NCBI GenBank assembly: GCA_009602725.1
Contig: WELB01000050.1
Span: 137,136-201,135 of the forward strand
From: Spirogloea muscicola
Lineage: Eukaryota; Streptophyta; Zygnematophyceae; Spirogloeales; Spirogloeaceae
Length of the DNA stretch: 64,000 bases
Direction of reading: 5' to 3'
Both the position numbers and the translations under genes were made by a program. Positions 20,901 to 30,839 of this stretch are shown here, in pieces (the stretch's first letter is position 1; the number at the start of each line of letters is the position of its first letter). The notes beneath the pieces were generated by a model that was not told where the DNA came from, ran no database searches, and saw only the letters and a program-made list of their open reading frames with translations.

Positions 20901-23900
20901 ACCCAGTTGCTGCTCATAGTAACGGACGGGTCCTCATCAGACATGGACATGGTTCCTGGAGGGGCGAGTGCCTCTTCCAAGACCTCTTGCTCTGGATAGA
21001 CAGAAGCCTGCCAGTCGTCTGTGACGAGTGCATGCTGCTTGTGGGCTGCCTTGCCCCTTGACCAGCTGCCAGGGAGGTGAGGTGCAGTTGAATCTAGGAG
21101 CACTTGGAGGCTCGCCAACGTGTCTCCTCCTGATGTCCGCGCTAACCATGGCTGATGGACTGGCATGATGAGTCGGGCTCCAATATATGCATCCTCGAGC
21201 GAAATCACTCGCCCGCCTTGGTAGCTTGTCTCACTGCCCAATAGGCACAAGCATAGTCAATACTCCATAGTGACTGCTCCCAAGTGCATGCTGTCAATGT
21301 CAAAAGTCGTATGCCGTCGAGCCAAATCACGGTACAGACTGAGAGTCTATATGTTCAGCTTGTCGAACTCACCCCACACTATTTCTTTCCACCTCAAGAA
21401 GGAGAGCAAACTGCGCCGCTTCACTGGCAGGCACCAACTTGAGAGGGAGCAAAAACTGCATGTACATAGCACGTGATTTAATGAGTGTCACACACTCAGT
21501 AACCCACTTTGACAACTGCAAGCCAGAGGCTGTATGTGCTCTACACAAGAGGACGCCTTGTCCTTCACAATGTTAGATGCAGCTCCTATGCCTATCGCGA
21601 TTGGACAAAGACAACAATGCTTTGCCAGGACTGGGCACATGAGAGCTACTCCATCAGCTCTGCATCCTGCATGCAGCCTACATTTACCTGGAGACACTCA
21701 GCAGCAGCCTCTTGTCGGCTAGATGCTAGCCAGCAGGGTACTGCAGTCAGTGGGTTATTGACAAGCAGAGGTGGTAGCCTGTGTAGGGCAGCAAGAAGCG
21801 CCTGGAAACAGGAAACCTGGTAACGTTACTACCAAAGTCACCTCCTCATTACACTCAAGCATAAGATGCACCAAGGAGCACAGCACTGGTCAGAGTCAAG
21901 TGCAAAAGCCGCGAAGATTGTCAAGAAGTAAAGTGACTGTAAATCCGACTGTGGACAGCCTTGGGTGAGCGGTTGACCTCTGGAGACAAGCAGCCACTCT
22001 TGCATTCATCTGGCATTGCTTCAAATAACTGTGGGGTACGACAACCAAGAGCGTCCTCAGCACATTGATGCAGCTGCATGCTCAGCAGGCCACAAGCGCG
22101 ACAGCAATTAGGTACAAGCACAATCAAAGCACATTGCGAAGAATACCACCTAAGAGGGGCATTACCTGAGCCTCAATAGGCATGCCCCTGCCAGGTGCGG
22201 GTATGTAGATCAGGTCTGACAGTGCTTGGTAATATGACACCTGGGGACAAAGCAGATACATTGTGTTAAAACGTGGAGCTGGTAGAGAGCCAGCATAGAC
22301 TGCACGCAGCGACATGCGATGTCATGCATCATTGGCTTGCTAACCAGCACATAGCTCTGTGCCAAACAGCACCAGCTTTTGGCTTCCACCAACTTCCAAG
22401 TCAGATAATATCATGCATATATCTACTGTGTCATGATGGGGCAATCACTAGGACCTGGTACTTAGTGCAGTTCAAGGAGGACATGAAACATAGCTGACCA
22501 GTACTGGTCACCTTCTCAGGGATGTCTATGCAAGCCCCAGTAGCATTCCAAGGCTGACCAAGATCTTGAAGTTCACGTGCAACTAGATAGCGATGCCAAT
22601 GCCATGGTTGACAGGGATGCCCAAAATACTGCATCCATGATATGCAGCACAAGGAGGATGCACAACGAGATCAATACCAGAGCACCGCAACCTGTGCACC
22701 CACGGTTCCACTTCCACAAGGAAGTGTGCATCTCAAGTGACACTTAGACAATGCCATGCATCCGAGATTGCGCGGTAGATTGCTTGGGCGCTGGTACTTG
22801 CCTTCAGCATGACAAAAAGGGCCTCTTCTTTGCTGCGTGAAAGAAGACCAGTATGGAAACAGGCCCACTGGGGCGCTCCATCTGGACCAAAGGTCTGCGT
22901 AACCTTGCCTTGGTCCATCTGAATGCACGGCACAGTAGTCACCAATTTTATTGTGCTGATCGACGCAGGAAGCACAATGTTGCGGCTTGCAGACTCTGAT
23001 ACCTCTGGGAACAATTGCTAAAAATCTGCACACTGTTAGCTTACCAGGTCACACTTGTTGACCAATCAGATGCTATTCAGATGCTTCGCCTGAAGCATAG
23101 CAAGCTAGGTCTAGGTCGACTTGCAATACTGCGCATTCAAATGGAGACATGTGACGTGTTACCAGAGCCGAGAAGAGGCAAGCGTAGCTTGGAGTATTTG
23201 GCAGATAGAGAGCACTCACTGCTCTGAGGAACTGGATGCTAAGGTACTGACGCAGGCACCCATAGCGGCAAGTGCAGTCTTCGTCTAGGGCGGAGCTGAC
23301 GCAGGGGTCATTGTCATTGACCTCCTTTGCAGGATGATTGTCCTTTGCAGGATGATTGCACGTCAGCACATGCCTTCTAAGTGACCAGTCCTCCTCCTGT
23401 AATTGCCACAGAAGAACCAGTGGACTGGCTCTTAGACAGAGCGGCACCAGCAGACAGGGTCTCAGACAGCAGGCTGCATCCATGAGCACCTACATCATGC
23501 CTCATCTGACCTGCTTTCCGCCGGACTCTGCCACTTTGGTGCATTGCAGCTCTGTCTCTCTAAACTTAGTTGCCAGTGACAGGGACGATGAGTCGACATC
23601 TCTTGCAGACTTGCAAACATGGGGATCCTGAGGGACATGGGGGCGTGTTGCATTCCCCACCCATGTAGAGGGCCATACCTGGGCTGTGCTAGCAAGCACC
23701 TCCAAAGTATAAAGGCACGCGCTCGATGACACTGCCAAGCAGCTGGCAATGCTCCTGGCTTCTTCTTCACTCAGACCACTGTAAGCATAGCAAGTGGCTA
23801 TCAGAAGAGCAGCGTGCGACCCAATGGGACTTTCGATTCGTCTGTCATCCTCACTCTGTTCAAAGCCCGTTATCAGGAGTGCCACAAGAGGGCGACAGAC

Positions 23901-24869
23901 ACTACCGCCCCTCTATCAAGCGCGACCCCTGCCACCACAAAGCTGACTGCTCAGTTGAAGGTCTGTGTCTCCCAAGCTGCAACTCCCGGCACTGTTGATC
24001 CGACAATACAGCTGTCCAGAGGCCTAATGGCAGCTGCTACAGCTGTCACGGTCACCCATGCTGCTTCAGCCTCAGTACATTGGCTTGTCAGCCAGCTGTC
24101 GAAGCTGGCAATAGAGGGGTCGATGTGGGGCCGCACTAGCAAAGGAAGGTGCAGTCTGATAGCTCGGTCCCGCAGCATTCAGATCGAAAGCCATGGGCTC
24201 TTGCAGTGCCATACGATGCAATGCTTCCCGACGCTCAGGAAGGGCTTGATTTCCGTCATCACCTTTGCCTCGCGGCGATGAGCTTCGGCCGTGTGCAGCG
24301 CCCCCAGTCGGCCTCAGAAGCCGCGCAGCCCCGTGCCTGCGCTCCGAAAGGCAGCTGGGTAGAGCCGATCAGCGACGCACTAACTCGTGCCATGAAGACC
24401 GCCCCGGAAGCAGTCCCCGACATCGCCACCCAAGCTGGGGCATACCCATGTGCAAGGGGCCAATGTGCCTTCTCTTGGGGTTGGAGTTTCCATTGGGGGG
24501 GCCGGAGAGAAAGAGATGGGCGAGGTTCGAGCACAAGCGGCTCCAGATCAGTGCAAGCGAGGAGCATCGTCTCGTCGGGGACTGAGTGCTGGCGTGCATC
24601 GCCCGAGTTGCGGCGACCTCGACCGCCGACGAGCGGACCGGCAAGGCCCGCTTCAGGGCCGGCACGGCGTTGCGGCGGCCGGCCGTCGGAAGGGCAGGCG
24701 GGGGCCACTGACCAGCTCGCACGACTCGCAGGCGTCGCGGAAGTGGGCGAAGGAGAAGAGGTCCCGATAGCGGCCGGGGTCCCACCCCGCCAGTGCCCGG
24801 CCAGCCGGCGGGCATGCCGGCGGCAGCGCCGCCGGCTCATCGGGCCAAGCGCCGGCGGCGGCGGCGGCG
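17936..24869 (-). CDS. RRM + zinc-ribbon protein, copy A' (5' end in assembly gap)
   Basis: Paralogue of the gene at 86-7143, in inverted orientation. Exons that I can fix: 18342-17936 (stop), 18689-18505, 19651-19273, about 21235-20216, a middle exon ending 23221, one ending 24263, and a first coding exon from the gap at 24869 to 24713. The last three join in phase to give an RRM-like fold (INISQLPPR, FGRYGLVARSLV, GKWFCIVEF) and a zinc ribbon (GPCTVCGKESTVPFKP ... CRNC). Shared blocks with copy A include DLFSFAHFRDACESCEL, CRYGCLRQYL, GAPQWACFHTGLLSR and SLEDAYIGARLIMP. The conserved domains are highly alike while the Ser-rich exon and the introns are not, so the duplication is old. The true start codon lies inside the N-gap. 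Confidence 0.68.
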
Positions 24870-25323
24870 NNNNNNNNNNNNNNNNNNNNNNNNNNNNNNN
24901 NNNNNNNNNNNNNNNNNNNNNNNNNNNNNNNNNNNNNNNNNNNNNNNNNNNNNNNNNNNNNNNNNNNNNNNNNNNNNNNNNNNNNNNNNNNNNNNNNNNN
25001 NNNNNNNNNNNNNNNNNNNNNNNNNNNNNNNNNNNNNNNNNNNNNNNNNNNNNNNNNNNNNNNNNNNNNNNNNNNNNNNNNNNNNNNNNNNNNNNNNNNN
25101 NNNNNNNNNNNNNNNNNNNNNNNNNNNNNNNNNNNNNNNNNNNNNNNNNNNNNNNNNNNNNNNNNNNNNNNNNNNNNNNNNNNNNNNNNNNNNNNNNNNN
25201 NNNNNNNNNNNNNNNNNNNNNNNNNNNNNNNNNNNNNNNNNNNNNNNNNNNNNNNNNNNNNNNNNNNNNNNNNNNNNNNNNNNNNNNNNNNNNNNNNNNN
25301 NNNNNNNNNNNNNNNNNNNNNNN
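24870..25323. other. Assembly gap (454 N)
   Basis: A run of N inside the GC-rich first exon of copy A'. Open frames that run through this gap on both strands are artefacts of the N run. Confidence 0.95.
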
Positions 25324-25639
25324 GGCCAGCTTGGCGGGACGTGGCCGGCCCAGCTCGGGGGCGGGCGAGCGGCCGTGCGGCGGGCGCCTCGCCGGCGTGC
25401 GGCCGCCTGTACGGAGGGGGCGCGGCGGGCGCTTGTCGCATCCGGGTGGCTTAACATTGGCGGGAATCTGCCCCCTCCCGAAACTCCTCACGGGAATCAA
25501 GATTCCGGGCACCGCCCCCCCACCCCCCCCCGCACGAGTGCCGGATTTGCGGCACCCGCCCCATTTGCGCACGGAAGGGCGGGGGGGGCTACCCTCTTTG
25601 GAGAAATTTTTTCCTTTGGAGAAGAAGTGAGGCTCTTCC
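25324..25639. other. GC-rich flank, no gene seen
   Basis: Very GC-rich sequence, probably the 5' flank or first exon of copy A'. C-runs near 25.52 kb look like low-complexity sequence. Confidence 0.4.
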
Positions 25640-26125
25640 CGGGGACTGTGATTGGCCAGCCCACAAAAGATGAACGACGCTTCGAGTACAACAACAGCTC
25701 TTCCAAGTTTAGGCCAGGGGCTCTGAAAAGGCCAGCCCAAAAAGAACGGACAAGGTTCAGAGGGGCCAAAAGCCGCCAAACAGTGAAATTGCTCGCCCAC
25801 GGGTAGGGGCTGGGGAAAGAAGAAGTGGCTCTCCCAATGGGGGCAAGGGCTGTGAGAAGCCAGCCCGAAAAGAATTGACAAGGTTCGAAGGGGCCAAACT
25901 ACGAGCTAAGCAGCGACTGCGGGGCCTGAAGAGGCTATGGCACAACGGGGGAGGATGGACCACTTAGTAGTTACGAGTGAGGAGCCTCACATCCGACAGA
26001 CTAGCTGCCGGTAAACTATCCCCCTGACGAAAGCCGGAGGCCGCAGCGAGAGCACGGCCAGCACGCAGATGCAAGGCGTGGGCCATGGACCGCTGGAGGG
26101 AGACGGACAAGCGCATACGATACAC
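25640..26125 (-). mobile_element. LINE 3' end with tail modules
   Basis: The minus frame AQVYRMRLSVSLQRSMAHAL ... DVRLLTRNY stops at 25964. Its 3' tail follows to lower coordinates with GGGCAAGGGCTGTGAGAAGC and further modules near 25.72 and 25.65 kb (all reverse orientation). 5'-truncated at about 26.12 kb. Confidence 0.7.
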
Positions 26126-26129
26126 CTGA

Positions 26130-26340
26130 GCCCACGGGCTGGGGAAAGGCCAACCAAAGTGAAAGGACAAGGTCAGGAGAGCCAAAAGGTGCCGAAAAAG
26201 GAAGTGGCTCTCCCAATGGGGGCAAGGGCTGTGAGAAGCCAGCCCGAAAAGAATTGACAAGGTTCGAAGGGGCCAAACTACGAGCTAAGCAGCGACTGCG
26301 GGGCCTGAAGAGGCTATGGGAGAAAAAGGACTACCACACA
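26130..26340 (-). repeat. LINE 3'-tail block, near-copy of 25.80-25.94 kb
   Basis: AAGTGGCTCTCCCAATGGGG through GTTCGAAGGGGCCAAACTAC and CGGGGCCTGAAGAGGCTATG repeats the neighbouring tail almost exactly, giving two tandem tails about 390 bp apart. Confidence 0.65.
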
Positions 26341-26374
26341 GCTAGACAAGTTCCGGATGCGCTTGGCCGTCTCT

Positions 26375-26728
26375 TTGCAGGAAGGAAGTGCGCGCCCATA
26401 GAGAAGAGGGGCTGGCAAAGCCAGCCCAATAAAGAATGGACAATGTCCAAAGCCAAAGAAAGAGGAGCCGGAAAAAGGACTACACTGCAAAACACTGCAG
26501 AACATAGAAACGATGCAGAGGAAAGCTCAGTACCCACGAGTGAGCAACATCAGGTCTGAGTAGCTCGCTGCCGGGAAAGAGGCCCTCCGCCGTGACCCAG
26601 AGGTGGCGGCCATAGCACGGCCTGCGCGCGTGTGGACGGCGTGGGCAAGGGAGCGTTGAAGCCATACGGTCAGGCGCATGCGGAAGACTTGTGCGAGCGA
26701 ACCGGCAGCGTTGAAGCCGGGCATCGCC
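26375..26728 (-). mobile_element. LINE 3' end, left arm of an inverted pair
   Basis: The minus frame FNAAGSLAQVFRMRLTVWLQ ... DLMLLTRGY stops at 26527, followed by a tail ending at GGGCGCGC (reverse) near 26.39 kb. It is closely similar to the plus-strand copy that starts at 26.73 kb. Confidence 0.75.
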
Positions 26729-26950
26729 TCTGGGTCTCGGCGGAGCGCCTCTTTCCCTGCAGCGAGCTACTCAGACCTGATGTCGCTCACTCGTGGGTAC
26801 TGAGCTTTCCTCTGCATCGTTTCTGTGTTCTGCAGTATGTTGTAGTGTAGTCCTTTCTCCGGCTCCTCTTGCTTTGGCTTTGGACCATGTCCATTCTTTT
26901 TTGGGCTGGCTTGGCCAGCCCCTCTTTTCTATGGGCGCGCTTTTCTCCTG
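26727..26950 (+). mobile_element. LINE 3' end, right arm of an inverted pair
   Basis: ASGSRRSASFPAASYSDLMS then LTRGY, with the stop near 26803, and the same 140-bp tail ending TCTATGGGCGCGC. By eye over 90% identical to the left arm. The two arms are head to head with no visible spacer. Confidence 0.7.
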
Positions 26951-26954
26951 GCAG

Positions 26955-28545
26955 ACCCGGCCGCCGGTGAATGGCCTGGCGGGCAAGCCGCTGAATGAGA
27001 TCCAGCCAGCGGCTGCCGAAAGCCCCGTGTACATCCATCGCCAGGGCCGCGAATTCGTCCCCCCACCGGGTGATCAGCATATTTTCGCTCCTTGCCCCGG
27101 GCCGCCTGGCCGACCGCGTGCCCTGCAGACGACGCCGATCTGGTGGGATTGGCGGAGTCGATGCAGTCAGTTGTCACCACGTCAGCGATGATGCGGGGAC
27201 CGCCGCCGGGCGGGATGGCGACCAGGTCGGCGCGTCGCGTATGGGGCTGGCAGTCCGCGCCCAGCTGGATGGGCGTGATGGAGGAGTTCACCGCGACCTT
27301 GAAGCCCGCCTCCGAAAACACCCCCTGCATACCGTCGCGCAGGAGGTCGTGGGAAGCGGTCCGCTCGCCCCCGTGGGCGCAACGGAGCATGTGGGCGGCC
27401 AGCTCCGCAGGACAACGTGTCGGGCACCGCACTCGCATTCAGAGACGCCCACGAGGCAGGGGGGGAGGAGGCCCAAGAGCCTGTGGACCGCCGTCCGGAA
27501 GACCTCGTCGGGCATAGTGAGCGCCGCATGGAGTGGAAGCGCTGATAGCCACGCCGCCGCCCCAGGGGAGGAGGCTGAGAGCAGCCGGGCGCGCCCTCGT
27601 AGGTCAGCCAAAGGGAGAAGCTCCACCACCTGGTCGGAGGCCGCTTGTTCAACCAGCGCCGAGAAGCGTGCCTGGGCACGCTGGTCTGGGGTGTGGGCGA
27701 GGTGGATGAAAGGAACGGCCTGTTCCGACATGTGGGGGTGGACCGCCAGGAGCCCGTCGTGGGCAGAGCGGAGGGCAACCTGAAAAGGCAGCTGACCGAT
27801 CTCCACCTCAGCTGCCACCCGCTCCAGGAGGCGCTGGCCGTGCACGAGGAACCTCTGGCACATTGGGGCTGCCACCTGAGCCCAGCTACCCATGTAGGCC
27901 GCCTCGCAGCCGCGGGCAACTGAGCGGCACCCCAAGCCGCCCCGGCTGATCGGCAGGCTAGCCTGCAGCAGCGCAGCTGGTGTGGTGAGGAACGCGGGGT
28001 GCTGCACCAGGGTGGCCGCGGACGCCAGGATGCCGGAGTCAAAGGCCGCATACGCTGCCTTCACCGCCGACGAGGGGGGGATGGTGCGGGCCAGATATTG
28101 TGGCCGCTGCTCAATGCACCGTGTCAACATCGCAGTCGCCAGCTGCATGTCGTGGAGCGTGTGGAGACGGTCCGCTGGCCGGAGGTGTTCCTGCAGCCGC
28201 GCCTGCAGCTGCTCCGTCACTAAGGCAGGTGCGCCTAGGGGGACGCCGAGGAGGGTGAGGCCCCCGGCTGGTGTCTGGCAACCCTCGGGCAGGCGCAGGT
28301 GGGCTGGCAGGCCCTGAGGGGACCAGGCGCTACACTTGTCCGCCCGAATATCCAGGCCGATCGCGTTCAGCTGCACTTGAAGGGTGTCAGGCAGCTGTGA
28401 CCTCCTCTGGTTTCCCCACCAGCGTGGTGTCATCAGCGTATGTCGGCACGGGGACGCCGGGGTGAACCGCGACCGTTGCCTGGAGCGCACGGTGGTGTGC
28501 CAACGCATAGTAGAACCCCGCCAGTGGATCCCCTTGGCGCGCGCC
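26955..28545 (-). mobile_element. LINE: RT palm/thumb, zinc knuckle and restriction-like endonuclease
   Basis: The longest LINE piece in the window. From 28,545 downward the minus strand reads ARQGDPLAGFYYALAHHRAL, then the RT catalytic motif YADDTTLVGKPEEV (YADD near 28,438). A thumb-like region follows (LGVPLGAPALVTEQLQARL; ISRGGLGCRSVA). The knuckle CECGARH and, across frame changes, the endonuclease (HTRRADLVAI, IIADVVTTD, KERKYADHPVG) come next. It ends at 26.96 kb where another tail begins. N-terminal RT motifs and any upstream ORF are missing, and at least two frame changes are present. Order RT-knuckle-endonuclease fits R2/CRE/NeSL-like or Dualen/RandI LINEs. The rest of the copy is lost, so choosing between these is not possible. 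Confidence 0.82.
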
Positions 28546-28574
28546 TTTGGTGGAGTGGAGGGTCTCCAGCGCAG

Positions 28575-28815
28575 CGGTCCCTAGCTTTCGCGATCCACTT
28601 GCGCGCAGGCCGCGCTCTGGCGGCCGCCTCCGGCTTCCGTCAGGGCGCGACGTCTTTCCGCCGGCTGGCTATTCAGATATGCATCTACTGACTAGAGGTT
28701 ACTGAGTGTCCGCTTGCTGCTGTCTCAGTCCTTAACACTCTGGCTCCTTCAGACCTTGTCCATCCCTTTGGGCTGGCCTCTCCCAGCCACCAGTTAATCT
28801 GGCCACGCTTGCGCT
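28575..28815 (+). mobile_element. LINE 3' end with the 106-bp-type tail
   Basis: SLAFAIHLRAGRALAAASGF and RQGATSF, then a frame change to an end equivalent to HLLTRGY near 28.70 kb. Directly after the stop comes CCGCTTGCTGCTGTCTCAGT, the same sequence as the nested insert at 11.75 kb, ending near CGCTTGCGCTAGA. This copy shows that the nested insert is a LINE 3' UTR. Confidence 0.7.
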
Positions 28816-28830
28816 AGACACTACATGACC

Positions 28831-29200
28831 GCAGATGGAAGCTCAGTAACCACGAGTGAGCAGCAGCAAGTCCGAGTAACTCACAGCTGGGGAGAGGCAC
28901 TCCGTCGAAACCCAGAAGCAGCGGCCATGGCGCGGCCTGCTCGCGAGTGGACTGCGTGCGCCAGGGAGCGCTGGAGAGACGAGAGCCGCATGCGGATTAC
29001 CTGCGCAAGCGAGCCGGCTGCGTTGACGCCCGGCAGCTCCCCTGGCTGACCCGTATCGATGGCCTGCCGGGCAAGCCGCTGAAGGAGGTCCAGCCAGCGA
29101 CTGCCGTAGGCCCCGTGTACGTTGATCGCAGATGCCGCGAATTCATCCCCAACCGAGCACACAGCTATGCAAGAGACCACAGCGAATGGGAGCTTATTGA
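28831..29200 (-). mobile_element. LINE C-terminal end
   Basis: The minus frame VGDEFAASAINVHGAYGSRW then LDLLQRLARQAID, VNAAGSLAQVIRM and SLAHAVHSRAGRAMAAASGF; the end is frame-shifted, reaching the tail near 28.84 kb. 5'-truncated. Confidence 0.65.
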
Positions 29201-29224
29201 CCCAAGAGAGCAGCCGCAAGACGG

Positions 29225-30015
29225 AGTAAATTTGGCGGTCTGGCTCCTCAGCTTAGCTTGTCAGCTATGTATGTGCTCACTCGTGGATATTACTGACCCC
29301 CTTTGCCAGCTTATTGTCCCGTTACCAGGACTACTGTAAGGCTCGATTTGGCCTCCCTTTCATTTCTATGCCGCGCGCCTTTCCTCCAAGTCGTCTGGAC
29401 GTGGTCGCCACCCCCCGATGCGGTGGGCCTCGCCTGCTCCTGGATGTGGTACTGATTGACGCATACAAGGCTGGCGCACCCACGTCATCCGTGTCTGACT
29501 GGGCAACATCTAGCGCGGAGCGCAGGAAGGAGCGGCACTACAAGGACCACCCCCCCCGGAAACCACATTTATCCGTGTTCCATGGATATCTACGGAGGCT
29601 ACGGCACAACGTGGTCCTCCCTCATCCAGCATAATGCCCGGCTGGTTGGCGCGCGTCGTCGAAGTCGGGGGGCAAGCTTTAGCCACACCAGCGTTCCGCA
29701 GGCATTAGTTGTATTTCATAGAATGCGGATTTCGCTTACTTTGCAGCGCTCGCAAGCTCTAGCTATCCATCAGCGTGCAGGGCGCGCCCTAAGTCAGGCC
29801 CACCGGCTTCCATGGCGGCGCTCCGGCTCCCCAATTTAGCTTGTCGGATTTGCATGTGCTCACCTGTGGGTACTAATGTCACCCTGTTACCCTATGGGTA
29901 CGAATGTCACCCCCCTAGGCACCTTAGCAAAGGACTCCGATTTATGTAGCCTTGTTTGCATTGTCCATTTTATTTTGGGGCTGGCTTTGCCCTATGGGCG
30001 AGCACTTTCTTTCTC
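29225..30015 (+). mobile_element. LINE C-terminal end, with the empty insertion site
   Basis: A short tail remnant (LCMCSLVDIT) at 29.23-29.30 kb and part of the 80-bp dispersed repeat precede an endonuclease piece: SRLDVVATPRCGGPRLLLDV, then SAERRKERHYKDHPPRKPHL. The site ACAAGGACCACCCC at about 29,538-29,552 lacks the insert found at 11.75 kb. After frame changes the ORF ends with QALAIHQRAGRALSQA and a tail near 29.87 kb. A GGGCTGGCTTTGCC module follows at about 29.97 kb. Confidence 0.7.
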
Positions 30016-30078
30016 CTCTGATCAAGTAGCCATTAAGTACTCAGTAACCATCTGTTGAGCAGCCGCAGGTCGGAGAAA

Positions 30079-30402
30079 CTAGTGTGGTTTGAGCATGGCA
30101 TGGCATGTGCCGCGAGCTAACAACCTGAGCAGGGACCACCTGCCTGTCTCGCCAGTTCTCACTGCCGCAGCCCCCCGCATTTGCGACGTCTTGTCGCTGG
30201 TGACGCCTTTGCCAGTGCCGGCAACCGCCCTGGTCGCGACGTCCGCCGTCGTCGCCATGGCTGCCTCCTCCTCTGATTCCTGGGCTGCCGCCACAGCGCA
30301 AAGACGCTGAGCGTGGCCCGGGACGGCGCCGTCGCCAGTGCGCAGCCGCTGTTCCTCTCGAGCGGCGGCTCTCCCCCACTTCACTTCACATCCACTGGTC
30401 AC
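30079..30402 (-). other. Possible orphan first exon
   Basis: GC-rich minus-strand frame with MATTADVATRAVAGTGKGVT and a donor-like CAG/gtggtc downstream, but the following sequence is LINE debris. Either a stranded first exon or chance. No family recognised. Confidence 0.2.
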
Positions 30403-30774
30403 TAGCCTTAGCGTCCAGCTGGGAGCTCACGGGGGGTGTAGATTTCCAGGTGCAATTGCAATTTCTCAACCACCGCGGTATACGATTATGGGCCCGGCCC
30501 CATCCCATGGCCTCTATGACATACCGATGTCCTTCACCAATGCCAGACGCTGCATCACTAGCGCCAGACGCACGTCCTTGGCAGCCAGCCACGTCACCAT
30601 GGCCGAGGTCGTCTATTCTGCTGGGATGGACACGGTGGTCAAGCAATGCCAACATGCAACACCTTCTGCATTGAGCCCAGCCTTCGCATAAGCAGGGCAG
30701 CTTGGCCCCTCCAGTCCGACTTTGCTGGTCCGCCGGCCTGCGCTTGTTGCTCCCACCACCTCCGACTGCTTCAG

Positions 30775-30835
30775 TATGCTTCGGCTCCCCAAGTTAGCCT
30801 GTCCAACTTGTAAGTGCTCACTCGTAGGAACTTAA
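30775..30835 (+). mobile_element. LINE tail remnant
   Basis: CGGCTCCCCAAGTTAGCCTG ... AGTGCTCACTCGTAGGAAC matches the LINE end at 29.82-29.88 kb, so it is the outer edge of the second LINE cluster. Confidence 0.5.
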
Positions 30836-30839
30836 ACCC

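Noticed and set aside
22733-23014. Resemblance of GAPQWACFHTGLL to FYVE/SARA-type C-terminal domains
   Set aside because: The similarity is a short composition match; no FYVE zinc finger or further motif order is present.
24149-25881. Very long open frames on both strands through the N-gap
   Set aside because: They are open only because N positions cannot form stops; flanking parts are in different real contexts.
25840-25900. tRNA-like B box (GGTTCGAA) in the tail modules, hinting at a tRNA-derived SINE
   Set aside because: Other copies read GGTCTGAA or GGTTTGAA, no cloverleaf or A box is consistent, and the modules follow LINE stops.
27288-28508. Host gene encoding a 406-residue protein
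   Set aside because: The frame starts just inside LINE RT sequence and contains the region after YADD; it is LINE coding sequence.
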